Of a stretch of DNA of 64,000 bases, positions 47,280 through 57,350 are shown one piece after another. Positions within the stretch are counted from its first letter, which is position 1, and every line of letters starts with the position of its first letter. This stretch comes from Raphanus sativus (Eukaryota > Streptophyta > Magnoliopsida > Brassicales > Brassicaceae), in the NCBI RefSeq assembly GCF_000801105.2, contig NC_079515.1, positions 18,127,407 through 18,191,406 on the forward strand, read 5' to 3'. A program made the position numbers and the translations under genes. Under the pieces are notes generated by a model. That model did no database searches. It saw only the letters and a program-made list of their open reading frames with translations, and had not been told where the DNA came from.

Positions 47280-48130
47280 CTACATACAACATTTTTTTCT
47301 ATTAGATATCCGAGAAATTCCTCGATGTGTTACGAGATATCTGAGGAATTCTCCTGATGCAACAGCAAACATGCATTTCACTGGATTCAGCTTCATATTA
47401 TGTAGGCTGAGTCTCTCGAAACATTCTTTAAGAAATGTTACATGGTCTTTTTCTTCGAGAGACTTAACGATCATATCGTCAATGTAAACCTCCATAGTTT
47501 TCCGAGTTGGTCAGAAAATATACGGTTGATGAGTCGCTGATAGGTCGCCTGTGCGTCCTTCAGGCGGAAAGATTCTACCTTGTAGTAATACGTGCCGCGA
47601 TCTGTGATGAATGTAGTTTTTTGCTATCATCGGGATTCATCATGATTTGATTGTATCCCGAAAATGCGTCCATGAAAGACCGGAGTTTGTTCCCTGTCGT
47701 TGCTTCTACCAAGCGATTAATGTGCGGCAGCGGGAAACTATCTTTTGGGCATGCTTTGTTGAGATCAGTGAAGTCAATACAGACCCGCCAATTTTGGTTC
47801 TTTGTTTTAACGACGACGGGATTGGCGAGTCAGTCAGGGTATCAGACCTCTGTTATCGAGTCCACTTTGAGGAGCTTTTTGACTTCTTCGTTGACAGCAG
47901 TGGCGCGTTCGGATTCCAACTTTCGTCTTTTCTGTTTGACAGGTTTGAAAGTTGGGTCGATGTTGAGTTCATGACACGTTACATTGATGTCAATCCCCGG
48001 CGTATCCTCTGCAGCCCAAGCGAATGTATGAGGTTCTCTTTCAGACATACTATAAGCTCCGTTTTTAAGGGGTCGCAGAGGTTAGCTCCAATTTCAATGC
48101 AGCGCTCTAAGAACACTTCGTCAAGGCAAA
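47280..48130 (-). pseudogene. Ty3/gypsy reverse transcriptase remnant
   Basis: Minus-strand order: EREPHTFAWAAEDTPGID and PVKQKRRKLESERATAVNEEV (47842-48048), the block before gypsy RT; then the middle RT with CIDFTDLNKACPKDSFPLPHI, crossing lesions; and MEVYIDDMIVKSLEEKDHV with LSLHNMKLNPVKCMFAV (47280-47495). The YIDD box at about 47475-47486 is intact. Stops and frame changes break the domain, and RNase H and integrase are absent. It resembles the Tat/Retand-type gypsy lineage. Confidence 0.85.
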
Positions 48131-48347
48131 CTGAAGGTTAACTGAGACAACAGGCTCACAAGTTGGTTAGCATTTTATTTCTAAGGCTTCCGCCTTCCGT
48201 AACTGCCAGAAGATTTATGTTTGATCTTGTTCAAGGGTGTCATCAGCTGAAGGTGATTACTTTCTTTTTCAAGACAGAGTTTAAAACAATTTTGGTTTTT
48301 TGTTTTAAACCTGCGGTAAAACAAATTTGCAACATTTTCCGATCTCC

Positions 48348-48785
48348 CTAGATCGTCTCAATCCCGTAAGGAACTGCAAATTTGAGACACATGTGGTAAG
48401 TTGCTGGCACTGCTTGCATGGAGTTCATCAACGGCGTGTCCACAATCGTGTTATATGATACATGGGGATCAATAACGAGAAACTCCATGACTTTCATTAT
48501 GCTGCCGGACCTAACCGAGAGATTATTGGATCTGAGGGACATAGTTGCTTCCCCTGAGAGTCCAACTAGCGGGGTTAAGTTTTTCGCGATTTTGGATAGG
48601 TCGATTTCCATTCTCTCGAGGGTATTTTTAAAGATGATATATGCCGAGCTTCCAGTGTCGACTATTATTCTTGCGATATAAATGTCCTAGATTGTCAACT
48701 CGATGACAAGGAGATCGTTGCGAGGTTTAGCCTGATCAGTTGTTTCTCTCTCCTTGAAAGAGACGATATTTCTCCCTATTAGGTT
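48348..48785 (-). pseudogene. Ty3/gypsy aspartic protease remnant
   Basis: The minus strand reads NIVSFKERE...PRNDLLVIELTI, a stop (about 48687-48689), then IARIIVDTGSSAYIIF with the DTG active-site triad, LVGLSGEATMSLRSNNLSV, and AVPATYHMCLKFAVPYGIETI. This is the protease domain that would cut the polyprotein, lying just upstream of the RT remnant as expected. The open 48348-48611 segment is the conserved C-terminal half. Confidence 0.85.
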
Positions 48786-48789
48786 AGAC

Positions 48790-49985
48790 ATCTCTTTTCT
48801 TGATCGTTCGGTGATCCTTGAGTTAGAGAATCTGACCCCCCCCCCTTCTTACAGAGCCAAACTTTGGGAATCGAAATTTGCACCGTCGATTTTCGTTAAA
48901 TAAGGAAAAACAGAAAAACTAAATTTTCCAGAGAGGTCCCGGATTATCTGCGTAAACATACGAATACGAAAAAAGTAAAAGATAATAGAATATCGATAGT
49001 AAATTGCACTAAGGCGTTTTACTGAATAAGATGAATTGATATACAGAGTTTCAACAAAAAAAAGATGAACATGAGATTATTAAACAACATAAAATCGCAT
49101 AACAAAAGCAGAGAAACGTTCTAAGTACATAACTAGCTAGTCAGGTTGCCTTAGCTCTCCTTATATACCTCCTTAGGTCGGTTTTGGCTTTCCTTTTCGG
49201 CCCCCGGCCCGAGTTTATCTTCTTGTAGAAATATTCAATTTTTTCGATCTTCACGATTATCCCTCTAAACCTAACATTTATCTTCCAGAATTGACATTTA
49301 TCTTCTCCTACGAATAATAGTTAGACCGTCATAATATCCTTGGGCTCAATTTTGTCTAAAATAGTAAGTGGGCTTTAGCCGTGTTTTAGACCTTTTAGGC
49401 CATCTTCCAAATTAGACATTTTTACGATTCTTTTAAGAAAGAGAAACTTTGGTACATCGTCAGTTTATAAAATAGTTCAAATCACTCGTATAATCGAGGC
49501 AGTTTTGGTGTTAAGTTAATTGTTGTTGTTTTATACAATCAATATGAACTTATACGAGAAAAAAAGTCTTCATATTTTCTATTGTAAATTTTCAATGGTA
49601 ACTCCAATCAAGATGAAACAAGAGATATTTTGATGGAGACCCGAAACTGGGAGTTCAGGAGACAAGAATGTACCGCGTGGGATCGATCCAATACGCCTGA
49701 TGGCGAAATGGACAAGACTGATCCAACTTGCTGAATGGTGAATTGGATTGGTTGATACAACTTGCTACTGAGCGAGTTGGATGTGTTGCGTCCAACTCGC
49801 CCATGTCGACTTGGATTGGTCGATCCAACTCGAGATGGTTCACGTTTGGACGTTTCCTTTGCTCAGTAGTTTTTTTGACTTAGGACTTTTTTCAAAATTA
49901 TATCGAGAAAGTTTCTTTAGGAGATGCACTCATGGATATTGATTTCAAGATTGCCGTTTTAGACCCCAATAGGTAGAAAACCAAT
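48790..49985. other. Gypsy flank or LTR-like DNA, no gene
   Basis: A C10 run occurs near 48837. 48940-49220 (gtcccggattatctgcgtaa, ctagtcaggttgccttagct, cggcccccggcccgag) resembles LTR sequence of the adjacent gypsy type. 49680-49850 repeats gatccaac-type motifs and holds a hairpin at 49772-49800. No LTR ends could be fixed. Confidence 0.4.
49772..49800. repeat. 10-bp-arm hairpin
   Basis: gcgagttgga and tccaactcgc are perfect inverses around a 9-nt loop. It lies within a cluster of related ttggat/atccaac motifs. Confidence 0.85.
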
Positions 49986-49989
49986 CTAT

Positions 49990-50510
49990 ATTTTTTTTCT
50001 TTGTTTTTTGTCAGCAATATAACCATACTACGCTACGACTCTGCAAATCCAACTGATAATTTTGCGTCCATGTAAATGACAAAAGACGGTTAAATATGAG
50101 CACAACGTGCCAGAATATCTACCGTTGTGTTTTCTGTTCAGGAACATGTATGACCTCTGAGTGATTAAATTTTTCTTTAGTATCTTGATGTCTTGGAGAT
50201 AACTTGCAAAAGAAGGTCATTCTTCTGGTTCTGAAACCATCTTCACCCGCTGAGAACAATCGGTTGCAAATGGCACATGAAACTGTCTTAAATTCATCAT
50301 ACTCTCCACTCCCCTATAAGGGCCTCTATGTCCTAATAAAAGAGTGAAAGGCTGGCTCTCGTGTTTCGAGCACTCACCAAACCATCAAAACCTTGTAACG
50401 TACTATGTTGTCCTTGTCCCGTGGAAATATCATTTTCTTTCCATGAACCGTCCGTAAAATACCATCTTTCCGGAACATCTGGTAAATTTTCTCTCTCCAT
50501 GTCGCTAGAT
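49990..50510 (-). mobile_element. LINE 3' fragment (RNase H part), second copy
   Basis: A T-rich start on the plus strand is followed by gtcagcaata (compare gtcagcaaca at 44120). The downstream block ggttctgaaaccatcttcac at about 50228 also occurs at about 44339. The right part parallels the SFSGQGW...GFDGLV.AR region of the 44.1-45.1 kb copy. It is more decayed and shorter; no open frame covers it. Confidence 0.75.
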
Positions 50511-50664
50511 AGACCAATCTATATTATTTCAAAATTTTCAATTGTACTAAATTTTAATTTATATATATCTCATATTGGTTCAATGTTGATGATTTACATA
50601 AACTTTTACACAAATTAGTTTTTTACATTTTTAAAATAAAAATATTAGATCAAATTATAAATGT

Positions 50665-50790
50665 TTTGAGAATCTCCACCTGGTTGACTTAGACTTCTTG
50701 AGGAGTATCCACCTAGTAGAGTTCTTGAAGAGTCTCCACCTAGTAGATTTGTTGAGAATAATCCACCTAATAGACTTCTCTATTAATTGT
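50665..50790. repeat. ~33-bp minisatellite, about four copies
   Basis: Units of the form tccacctagtagagttcttg with gaagagtc spacers, imperfect. The last unit runs into the dispersed repeat shared with 35278-35400. Confidence 0.85.
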
Positions 50791-51366
50791 AGCTTTTGAA
50801 AGATAAAGTTGGAAAATAAATTTATTTTTTGTTTTGTCAAAAGAGGAACATGGTAATTTTATAAAACAATTATATTATTTTGTTTTTGATTGAATATGAG
50901 ATCTACTCTTATATTTATATTAAAATTTTGTGTCATTTTGAAAAATCTCCTATTTCTATTATATATGTAACTTTTTAACTTGTTAAAAAAATCAATTTTT
51001 TTTGATATATTGAATGTCAACGGAAAATAAATTTAAAAATTTAATATATATTATTTCTTTTGTATTTTTCATAGTTTATATGTGATATTAATATATTAAA
51101 ATAAAATAAACTATCAACTCAGGGTTCGCCCTTGGTCGACTTGATAACTGGTGATTTAGGAAGTGTTTTGTTTCAAGGTTCAAAATGGGCTTAAAACATT
51201 GCCACGACCTCAGGTTTGTTGTTAAAATTACCGACAACATATTTTCGACAAATTTCAACTAATTCTTCTGACAAATTTTTTGTCGGGAATTTTTTTCTAA
51301 AAGAGTCATCAGAATTTTCTTGGAACCTCTTAACAAATTTTGATGATTTTTTCCGATGAAATAGTT
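50790..51366. other. AT-rich DNA; CACTA-like motifs near right edge
   Basis: No gene. 51225-51365 has attaccgacaacat, ttcgacaaattt, tctgacaaattt and ttttgtcgggaat, similar to CACTA subterminal repeats. Matching sequence continues on the other side of the retroposon insertion (53272-53330). Confidence 0.4.
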
Positions 51367-51380
51367 TCAATGAACATGCT

Positions 51381-53257
51381 TTATTTTTCGGTCAATAGAT
51401 ATTATTAAGAACAAGATAAGATCATACAATACCAACACCAATGGACAAAGGATCTCTCCGTGGTTACCTAAACCGGCAGAAAATAGATAAATCTCTGGGC
51501 ACTAGAGCCCACTACCGGGCAGCATACAAGAACACAACAAACTTCTAACTTAAAATAAGTAACTAAACTTCCAAACTTCTAGAACATGTAAGACAAATAC
51601 AGGGATGGTAATCTTTTTAGAGAATCTATTGATATAACCGTATTTTATAAACTACGGATTACTGAATATTATAAAGAATAAAAATGATAAAATTATACTA
51701 AATAGTACGAAAATGATGATACAACTGCAGAGGCGAGATATTATTTTTTTCCTTAACTCAAAATACGTCATGTAATGCGACGGTTCGATAACGTAATGAG
51801 TTCCAGAATACAACTGCAAACAATCTTCTAAATTTGCGTCATTCTATAGGAAGTCTGGCGAAACTAGTTTTGTGTTGTACTCTCAGACACAAAATAAAAT
51901 AAAAAAGTATTCAAGTGAGAGAAGAGATTTGTTGTTCATGTATATGTCTCTCTCTAAGAAGGAGGTAATGAGCACTTGACTTTTATAGCCAATGCTAACA
52001 TAACTCATACATACGTTTTTTTTAGTAACCATGAGCCATAAAGGAGAATTAAAGTAATAACAATAAAGAGAATTCATTCTCACTTGTACGTTTGGGTTTT
52101 ATTTGTTGTTACAAATATCAACTCTTTATTTTGTCAGTAGTGGCAATTAAAAGAGATATATTGTTGTTGACTTTTCAACAAAAGCAAAATGAAACTGGAT
52201 CATTTGCCATATTCTCAAAGTCCACAACTCGGATCAATAATCTTTTTATCTAATACACTATAGTAAATTCAAGGTTTACAAACCTTCTTATAATTCTCCA
52301 TTATACATATGTGAACATTCACTTAATTCCAATATGGGATAAATAACATTTGTTTCATTTTATGCTTTATAAGCAACCCACTTGGACCTCCATTTCTCAT
52401 TCAAACTGACTTCGATTTTTACATACAAACACACTATGTATATAGTGTTGAACATTCGGTTATTCCAACAAACGTCTTTGCCTGGAAACTTACCAAAAAC
52501 CAATCTTAAACCATATTGTCAAAAACGATTTCCAACATCTATGACAGCTGCTTAATGGAAATGCCCTCGGCCAGACCACTGTTTAACCTCCTCCTCCTAG
52601 AACAACGAGGAAACACCTCAAGAACCACGTGACCAAGGCTTCATACACCGGCGAATAAGAATCAATCTCGGATTCAATCAATCACTCCCGGAAACGGCTA
52701 GATCTCTAACGACCATTGAAAGTCTAGTTATGAAGTCACCTAAACAACCACAAATCTCCACGACATCTGAAAGAGCCACTAGGACCGAGGCCCATTTAAT
52801 CCTGAAGAAGAAAGCTGGCCATGAAAGGCATAAGAATGTATTAAATGGAAGCCACAACAGACTCCACACAGACAGTAATCACCTGCAACAACAACACAAC
52901 CTAGAGGAGAAGGAGAGACGCAAAATCAACCAGACAGAACAGATCCGGACTGAGATACAAAATCAAAAGCTTTGTAGCTAAACCACACCGCAAATCAATA
53001 GATCCAGAACTTTTAGCCTAAGCCCCACACCAATCTGAGAGTCCAAGTCGATTTGGAACAAGCGGATCTCCTCCCAAAACGTAGTAAAAGCTACACACCG
53101 ACACACAGACGAACCACAAGCAAGACAAAAGAGGTGATTTGGACCGATTCCGGCGCTAAGAGAGCCGCCACACGCCGGTCTAAGAAAAAAACGCAGAGAA
53201 GATGAAGGGCGGCGGTTTGAAGACTCGAGAGAAAATTAGGTCTTTTTTATGTTGTTA
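51381..53257 (-). mobile_element. Sadhu-like non-coding retroposon, split by solo LTR
   Basis: It is flanked by a 14-bp duplication (tcaatgaacatgct at 51367-51380 and tcaatgaacatact at 53258-53271; one mismatch). The plus strand starts ttatttttcggtcaatag, i.e. the minus-strand 3' end is a short A-rich tail ...ctattgaccgaaaaataa. Subtracting the internal solo LTR and its 5-bp duplication leaves about 964 bp. There is no reverse transcriptase or long conserved frame. Long variable duplications plus an A-rich tail mean LINE-mediated insertion. The size and lack of coding recall the Arabidopsis Sadhu retroposons; membership is inferred from architecture, not sequence identity. Confidence 0.75.
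51630..52537 (-). mobile_element. Solo LTR, 908 bp (family A, copy 2), nested
   Basis: Starts TGATATAACCG and ends CGATTTCCAACA, with perfect 5-bp duplication TCTAT (51625-51629 and 52538-52542). Its first ~270 bp match 26112-26375 closely, and its last 100 bp match 26940-27031. It inserted into the retroposon and later lost its internal region. Confidence 0.88.
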
Positions 53258-53271
53258 TCAATGAACATACT

Positions 53272-53396
53272 ATGTTGGAAATCTACCGGTAAAAACCATT
53301 TTCGACGATTTCCTATAGTACGATCATTGGGAATGAGCTACTAGTGTAGACTAGTAGTAGGTAGACGTAATTGTATTCTTTTACCCTCTATGCTAG
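53272..53396. other. Possible CACTA-like right end
   Basis: accggtaaaaaccattttcg and gacgatttcctatagtacg are followed by gagctactagtg, which inverted reads CACTAGTAGCTC. A CACTA terminus at about 53350 is possible, but no matching left terminus or 3-bp duplication was found. Confidence 0.3.
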
Positions 53397-53637
53397 GAGC
53401 ATTTCTAATGGTACTATATTTTCAGTTTAAAATAAAATTTACAGTAAAAACTACTCAATTGGTATTCTATTTTTACTCTATAACAGATTAAAAATGAATT
53501 TACTCCATAAATAAAATATATTTTTTTACCACTGTATTATCTATTATAAAATAAACAATCATTGGAGCATTATTCAATTTTATTATAGAACTATTCTATT
53601 TTGAAGGAAGAAATAGAATGAATTATTGGAGATGGTC
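53397..53637. mobile_element. MITE, 241 bp
   Basis: The left end is GAGCATTTCTAATGGTACTA. The right end, inverted, is GACCATCTCCAATAATTC. This is the GAGCATCTCCAATGG-type terminus common in Brassicaceae MITEs. An internal attggagcat repeats the end motif. No target duplication was identified, so the superfamily is uncertain. Confidence 0.55.
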
Positions 53638-53873
53638 GAACTCGATTTCGATTAAGACTATGTTGTGTCTCAGATATATGTTATGTTACAACAGCCATAG
53701 ATAAAGAAATTTTTCTACAGAAGAATTATACAAAGATAATCTTTAACACCACAGAAATGGGTCTAAACTATCTATGTGCTAACAGTCTACATTAGTCTAT
53801 GTTACAAGTCACAGAACCCATTATCCATAATATATAAAAGACAAGGAAAATAAGAAAATATAAGCATAACTAA

Positions 53874-54829
53874 GAAAATTTGATTGCGTCGAAAAACTTT
53901 CTCTCAAAAAAGTGGCGACTCTTGAAGACACTGCAACCCTAGATCTGCCCCGGCGGTGCGTGCGCCCGTTCCGGTGCCTTTTGTCTCTGTTTTTTCTGCC
54001 TCTCGCCATCTCCTCCCTCCTTCATCGATATGCTCGCGACCCTGGTGATGGAAGACGACTGTGTTGCTCAGATCTGGTCGAGTAGATCTCGATTGTGGGC
54101 TTCGGTTTTCCTCTCTGGTGAAGCGGCGAGATATTAGGAGTGATGAGTTTTGGTGGGGGGTCGGTGTTTAGGTTCGGGGTTTGTAATCCCCTTTTTCCGT
54201 TCTGTTTATGTGACGTGGTTGGATTTGACTGCTTGGAGAGGTTGGGCTTGGTTTGTGAGAAGAATTGAAGGGAGTTCGAGGTTTTTAGGTTTGATTGACC
54301 CACTGTTGGTAGGTGGTCACCGATTTGTTCGTATTTGCTCTGGATTTGGAGTGGTTTTATCCAGTTACCGGCTGTGTGAATAAGACGTTTTCGGGAAGCT
54401 TTGATAGGCTTTGCCGTGGAGAGTTAGTGAGTATGAAGCGCGTGGAGAGCACAATCAAGGTCCAATGGCGAGTTTTAGTTGGGATTGAAGGGTGTTTACA
54501 GCGACGGTTAAGGATTCTAACCTCTCTCGATTCTGATTATGTGTTGGTGCTCGTATCATCATGTCTTTCTCGATGTTCATTTCTTCTAGTGTTATTAGTG
54601 GTGGTGCTTCTCGGTTGGTATGTCAAGGTGGTGCTCTCCTCTCCTGAAGTCATATGTCCTTTCCTTGTTTTAGCTTAAGTTATGTTCTTCTTTGTGGTTT
54701 GTACTCTTGGTTCCGAGGGATGTTGTTTTATCTCGTCGGCTTTTGGCTCCGGAAAGGCTTTGATCCTTTGCTGGTTTTGTGTAATGCAAGGTTTTTTCAA
54801 TATTAATCCAACAGATGACAAAAAAAAAA
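53874..54829 (+). mobile_element. Second Sadhu-like non-coding poly(A) retroposon
   Basis: It is flanked by aagcataactaa at 53862-53873 and 54828-54839 (12 bp; overlaps the poly(A) by two bases). The 3' end is ...aatccaacagatgac followed by a pure A run. Length is about 955 bp. The 5' part is GC-rich (gccccggcggtgcgtgcgcc). Short open frames on both strands show no family motif or clear coding bias. Its length, GC-rich 5' part with TTTCTCTC near the start, and non-coding interior parallel the element at 51381-53257, although I see no extended sequence identity between them. Confidence 0.75.
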
Positions 54830-54839
54830 GCATAACTAA

Positions 54840-55590
54840 AAGCATCTCAAACCGTTATTTTGAAGGTGGTTTATCTTTGAAATACAGATTTGAAAGTGCA
54901 CTACTCCAAGGGTAAATCTTCAAATTTATATCTAAAACTATCAATTTTGTTGCCGCCGAAAAAACTATCAATTTTGTATCATAATCCCCAAAATTAATAA
55001 AAGTTAATGACAATGATATAAATGAAAACACGCTTCTAATATAAGACATGCAAGCCTATATGCAAATGAAAACATACTGTTAATATAAGAATCATTACAC
55101 ATCGCTAGGCTAGATGTCTCTATACCACCCAAATAATATGTGATCAGAAATTAAGAAATAAATCTTGTAAATGTTTCTAACTTGAAAGAATAATAAAATG
55201 GTGAAATTAATCGATAACATGCGAGGGTATACATATATGGGGTTAAATACTAGAATGCTTTCACCATTTTGTTATTCTATTCAACGTTTTTTACCAAAAA
55301 TACAAATAAAAGATTATTCGATGTAAATTTTATGTTTCGCCAATTAGAGATGAACTATGACATAATATTTCAAGGATGCGGGATAGAGGCGAAAAAGTAG
55401 TCGTATAATATTTGAGTTTTCTTCTGTATAAGCATACATTCATTATCTCATCAAACATTGTTAAATGTGCTCCTTACAATTTGTTTTATACTAATATGGG
55501 TTACTCTTTAAAGACAACCAATTCAACATGGTTCAAAATTGCAAGCATGGTTTAGAAACCAGCTGTGTTCATTCTGATCTTTCTGGCGAT
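54840..55590. other. AT-rich DNA, no gene
   Basis: aactatcaattttgt is duplicated near 54927 and 54963, and aatataaga occurs in repeated context near 55036-55088. Nothing else recognised. Confidence 0.4.
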
Positions 55591-55599
55591 TTTATGGTA

Positions 55600-57350
55600 T
55601 GAGGAGTGCCTTTTCGTATCATTTTTTGATATGTTCAATTTTTCGTATCTGATATCTCATGTTTTTATAGGTTTTTAGATTCATATTTTAGGTTATTATG
55701 ATCATTCTAGGTTGCATTTAGGTCATTATATTGCATTTGCATATTCATTTGCATATTATAGGGGTTGGAGTGCACAATTAAAAGTTCTGGGTCAAATCGC
55801 GAGGTCATTTCTGCAAATTCTGAAGTTTTGGGGCTAAATTGTAAAATGGCAGAAGTTGAGGACCAATTATGCAAAAACGAGGAAACCAGCCATTGGAGTT
55901 GTTCTTCTCGCCGGATCTGTTGACGACGCGACGGCGGCGATTAGCTGAGCCACATTGACGACGAGTACGGAAGCGGAGAAGCTTGGACCGGTGTGACCTC
56001 CCACCATGGCGATGAAGGAGAAGCTCGATGGAGCTCATGTGAGGGATGGAGGAGTCCCGATGGTGAGAATCGATCCCGACTTCAGTGGAGAACTGGCGGC
56101 TGAGAACGGCGGAGGAGGAAGCGCCACGGTGGTGAGGTGAGAACGAAGAGCCAGAGCCGCCATCTTAGACCTCGAGGCGAAGAAGAAGACCAGAAGTTGA
56201 AGCGATGACTCCAAGATTCAAAGCGAGCTTGACGCAGCGGAGGAGAGACATCGCTGGGAGTTGAACGTGAGCTGGAGCGGTTTGATGCAGCGGGCACTGG
56301 ACGTCGCTCGGGAAGACAGACGCGACTGGGCAGCGACTTGACGGAGCGGCCTTGGCATACCGCTTGGAGAAGGCAAAGACGTGATTTCACAATGTTGACC
56401 GGTTTAGTCCGGTTTGACCCGGTTTAATTAAACTGAACCAGGTCGATTTTGGGTCTCTTATATATAGTGTCAGATCTCAAAAACCCTAATGTATGTCATT
56501 TTTCTCTCAAGACTTTGCCTCATTTTGTAAAAGCTTGAACATTTTGATCATTTTAAGGAATTTCTTCATTTTAAATCTTGTTTCTCCTTCTCATAAACAT
56601 GATTAGCCTTGAATCTCACATAGATTTAAGGTTTCTCATGGAGATTAGAAAGTAGACACACTTTGAATTCATGGACTAGGGTGATTAGGGTGATTAAGTG
56701 ATCTAGGGTGTTTAGTGTTAGATCTATTGTTTCCTTGCTTGTCTACTATCATTAATGCTAGATTAAAGTTGGTCTTTTTGATCTAGAGCTCTAGACATTT
56801 CCCACCCACAAGGTGTTTGATGAAATGTCTGAACCAAGTAGAGCTTGCTCTAAACTTGCCTTACACAAAGACCATTGTGTTAAGGGAGTTTAGATAGTTA
56901 ATAGACTCATCCATAATGATTGCTTAGATCTTTTAGGCTCAAAGACCTTTGGTGTCTAGTTGATTAAAGCAAATGAACATTCTTCTTGACCATAGAGTTT
57001 GTTTATCTTAGTGTTCTAGACTTAAAGAAGTCTTTGATTGTTAGTTTGTCACTCTAGCTTGGATCTTAGTCACCCAAAGTCAAGTTCCTAGTCCCATGGA
57101 TTCTACCTTAGCATTTGATTGAAAGTTTAGTTCTTGCACTTATTTCTTGATAGGATTTGAGATCACCTTTGTCTATATTTGTAGGATCTTAGCTTGTTAC
57201 CATCAATCATCTTTCTATTTGCTTAGATTAAGAAAGTTTGTGTATTCTTGGTGCTATAGATCACTAGTTCTCTGTGGTTCGACAACCTTTCTATACTATC
57301 ATTTGACTTGGAAGCCTTGAAAATTTCCAATATCAGTATCAAAGTTATTC
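55600..57350 (+). other. LTR/leader-like DNA of a Ty3/gypsy relative
   Basis: 55780-55880 (gggtcaaatcgcgaggtcat, ttttggggctaaattgtaaa) and 56400-56520 (ccggtttgacccggtttaat, cttatatatagtgtcagatc with a TATA-like box at about 56457-56465, then aaaaccctaatg) look like a promoter region. The stretch up to ttctctgtggttcgacaacc at about 57270 resembles the ends of gypsy LTR/leader regions of Brassicaceae. No TG...CA pair or primer site could be assigned. Short frames at 55805-56390 have no recognised domain. Confidence 0.35.

Noticed and set aside
48831..48846. C-run considered as a polypurine tract of a minus-strand gypsy element
   Set aside because: It lies upstream of the protease in the element's own direction, whereas the polypurine tract belongs before the 3' LTR.
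54313..54678. 121-residue frame with a hydrophobic stretch
   Set aside because: It lies wholly inside a short poly(A) retroposon, has no recognised domain, and the opposite strand is also open.
55805..56390. Arg/Ser-rich minus-strand frames of 77 and 102 residues
   Set aside because: Low complexity from GC-rich LTR-like DNA with no domain; plus-strand TATA context fits an LTR better.
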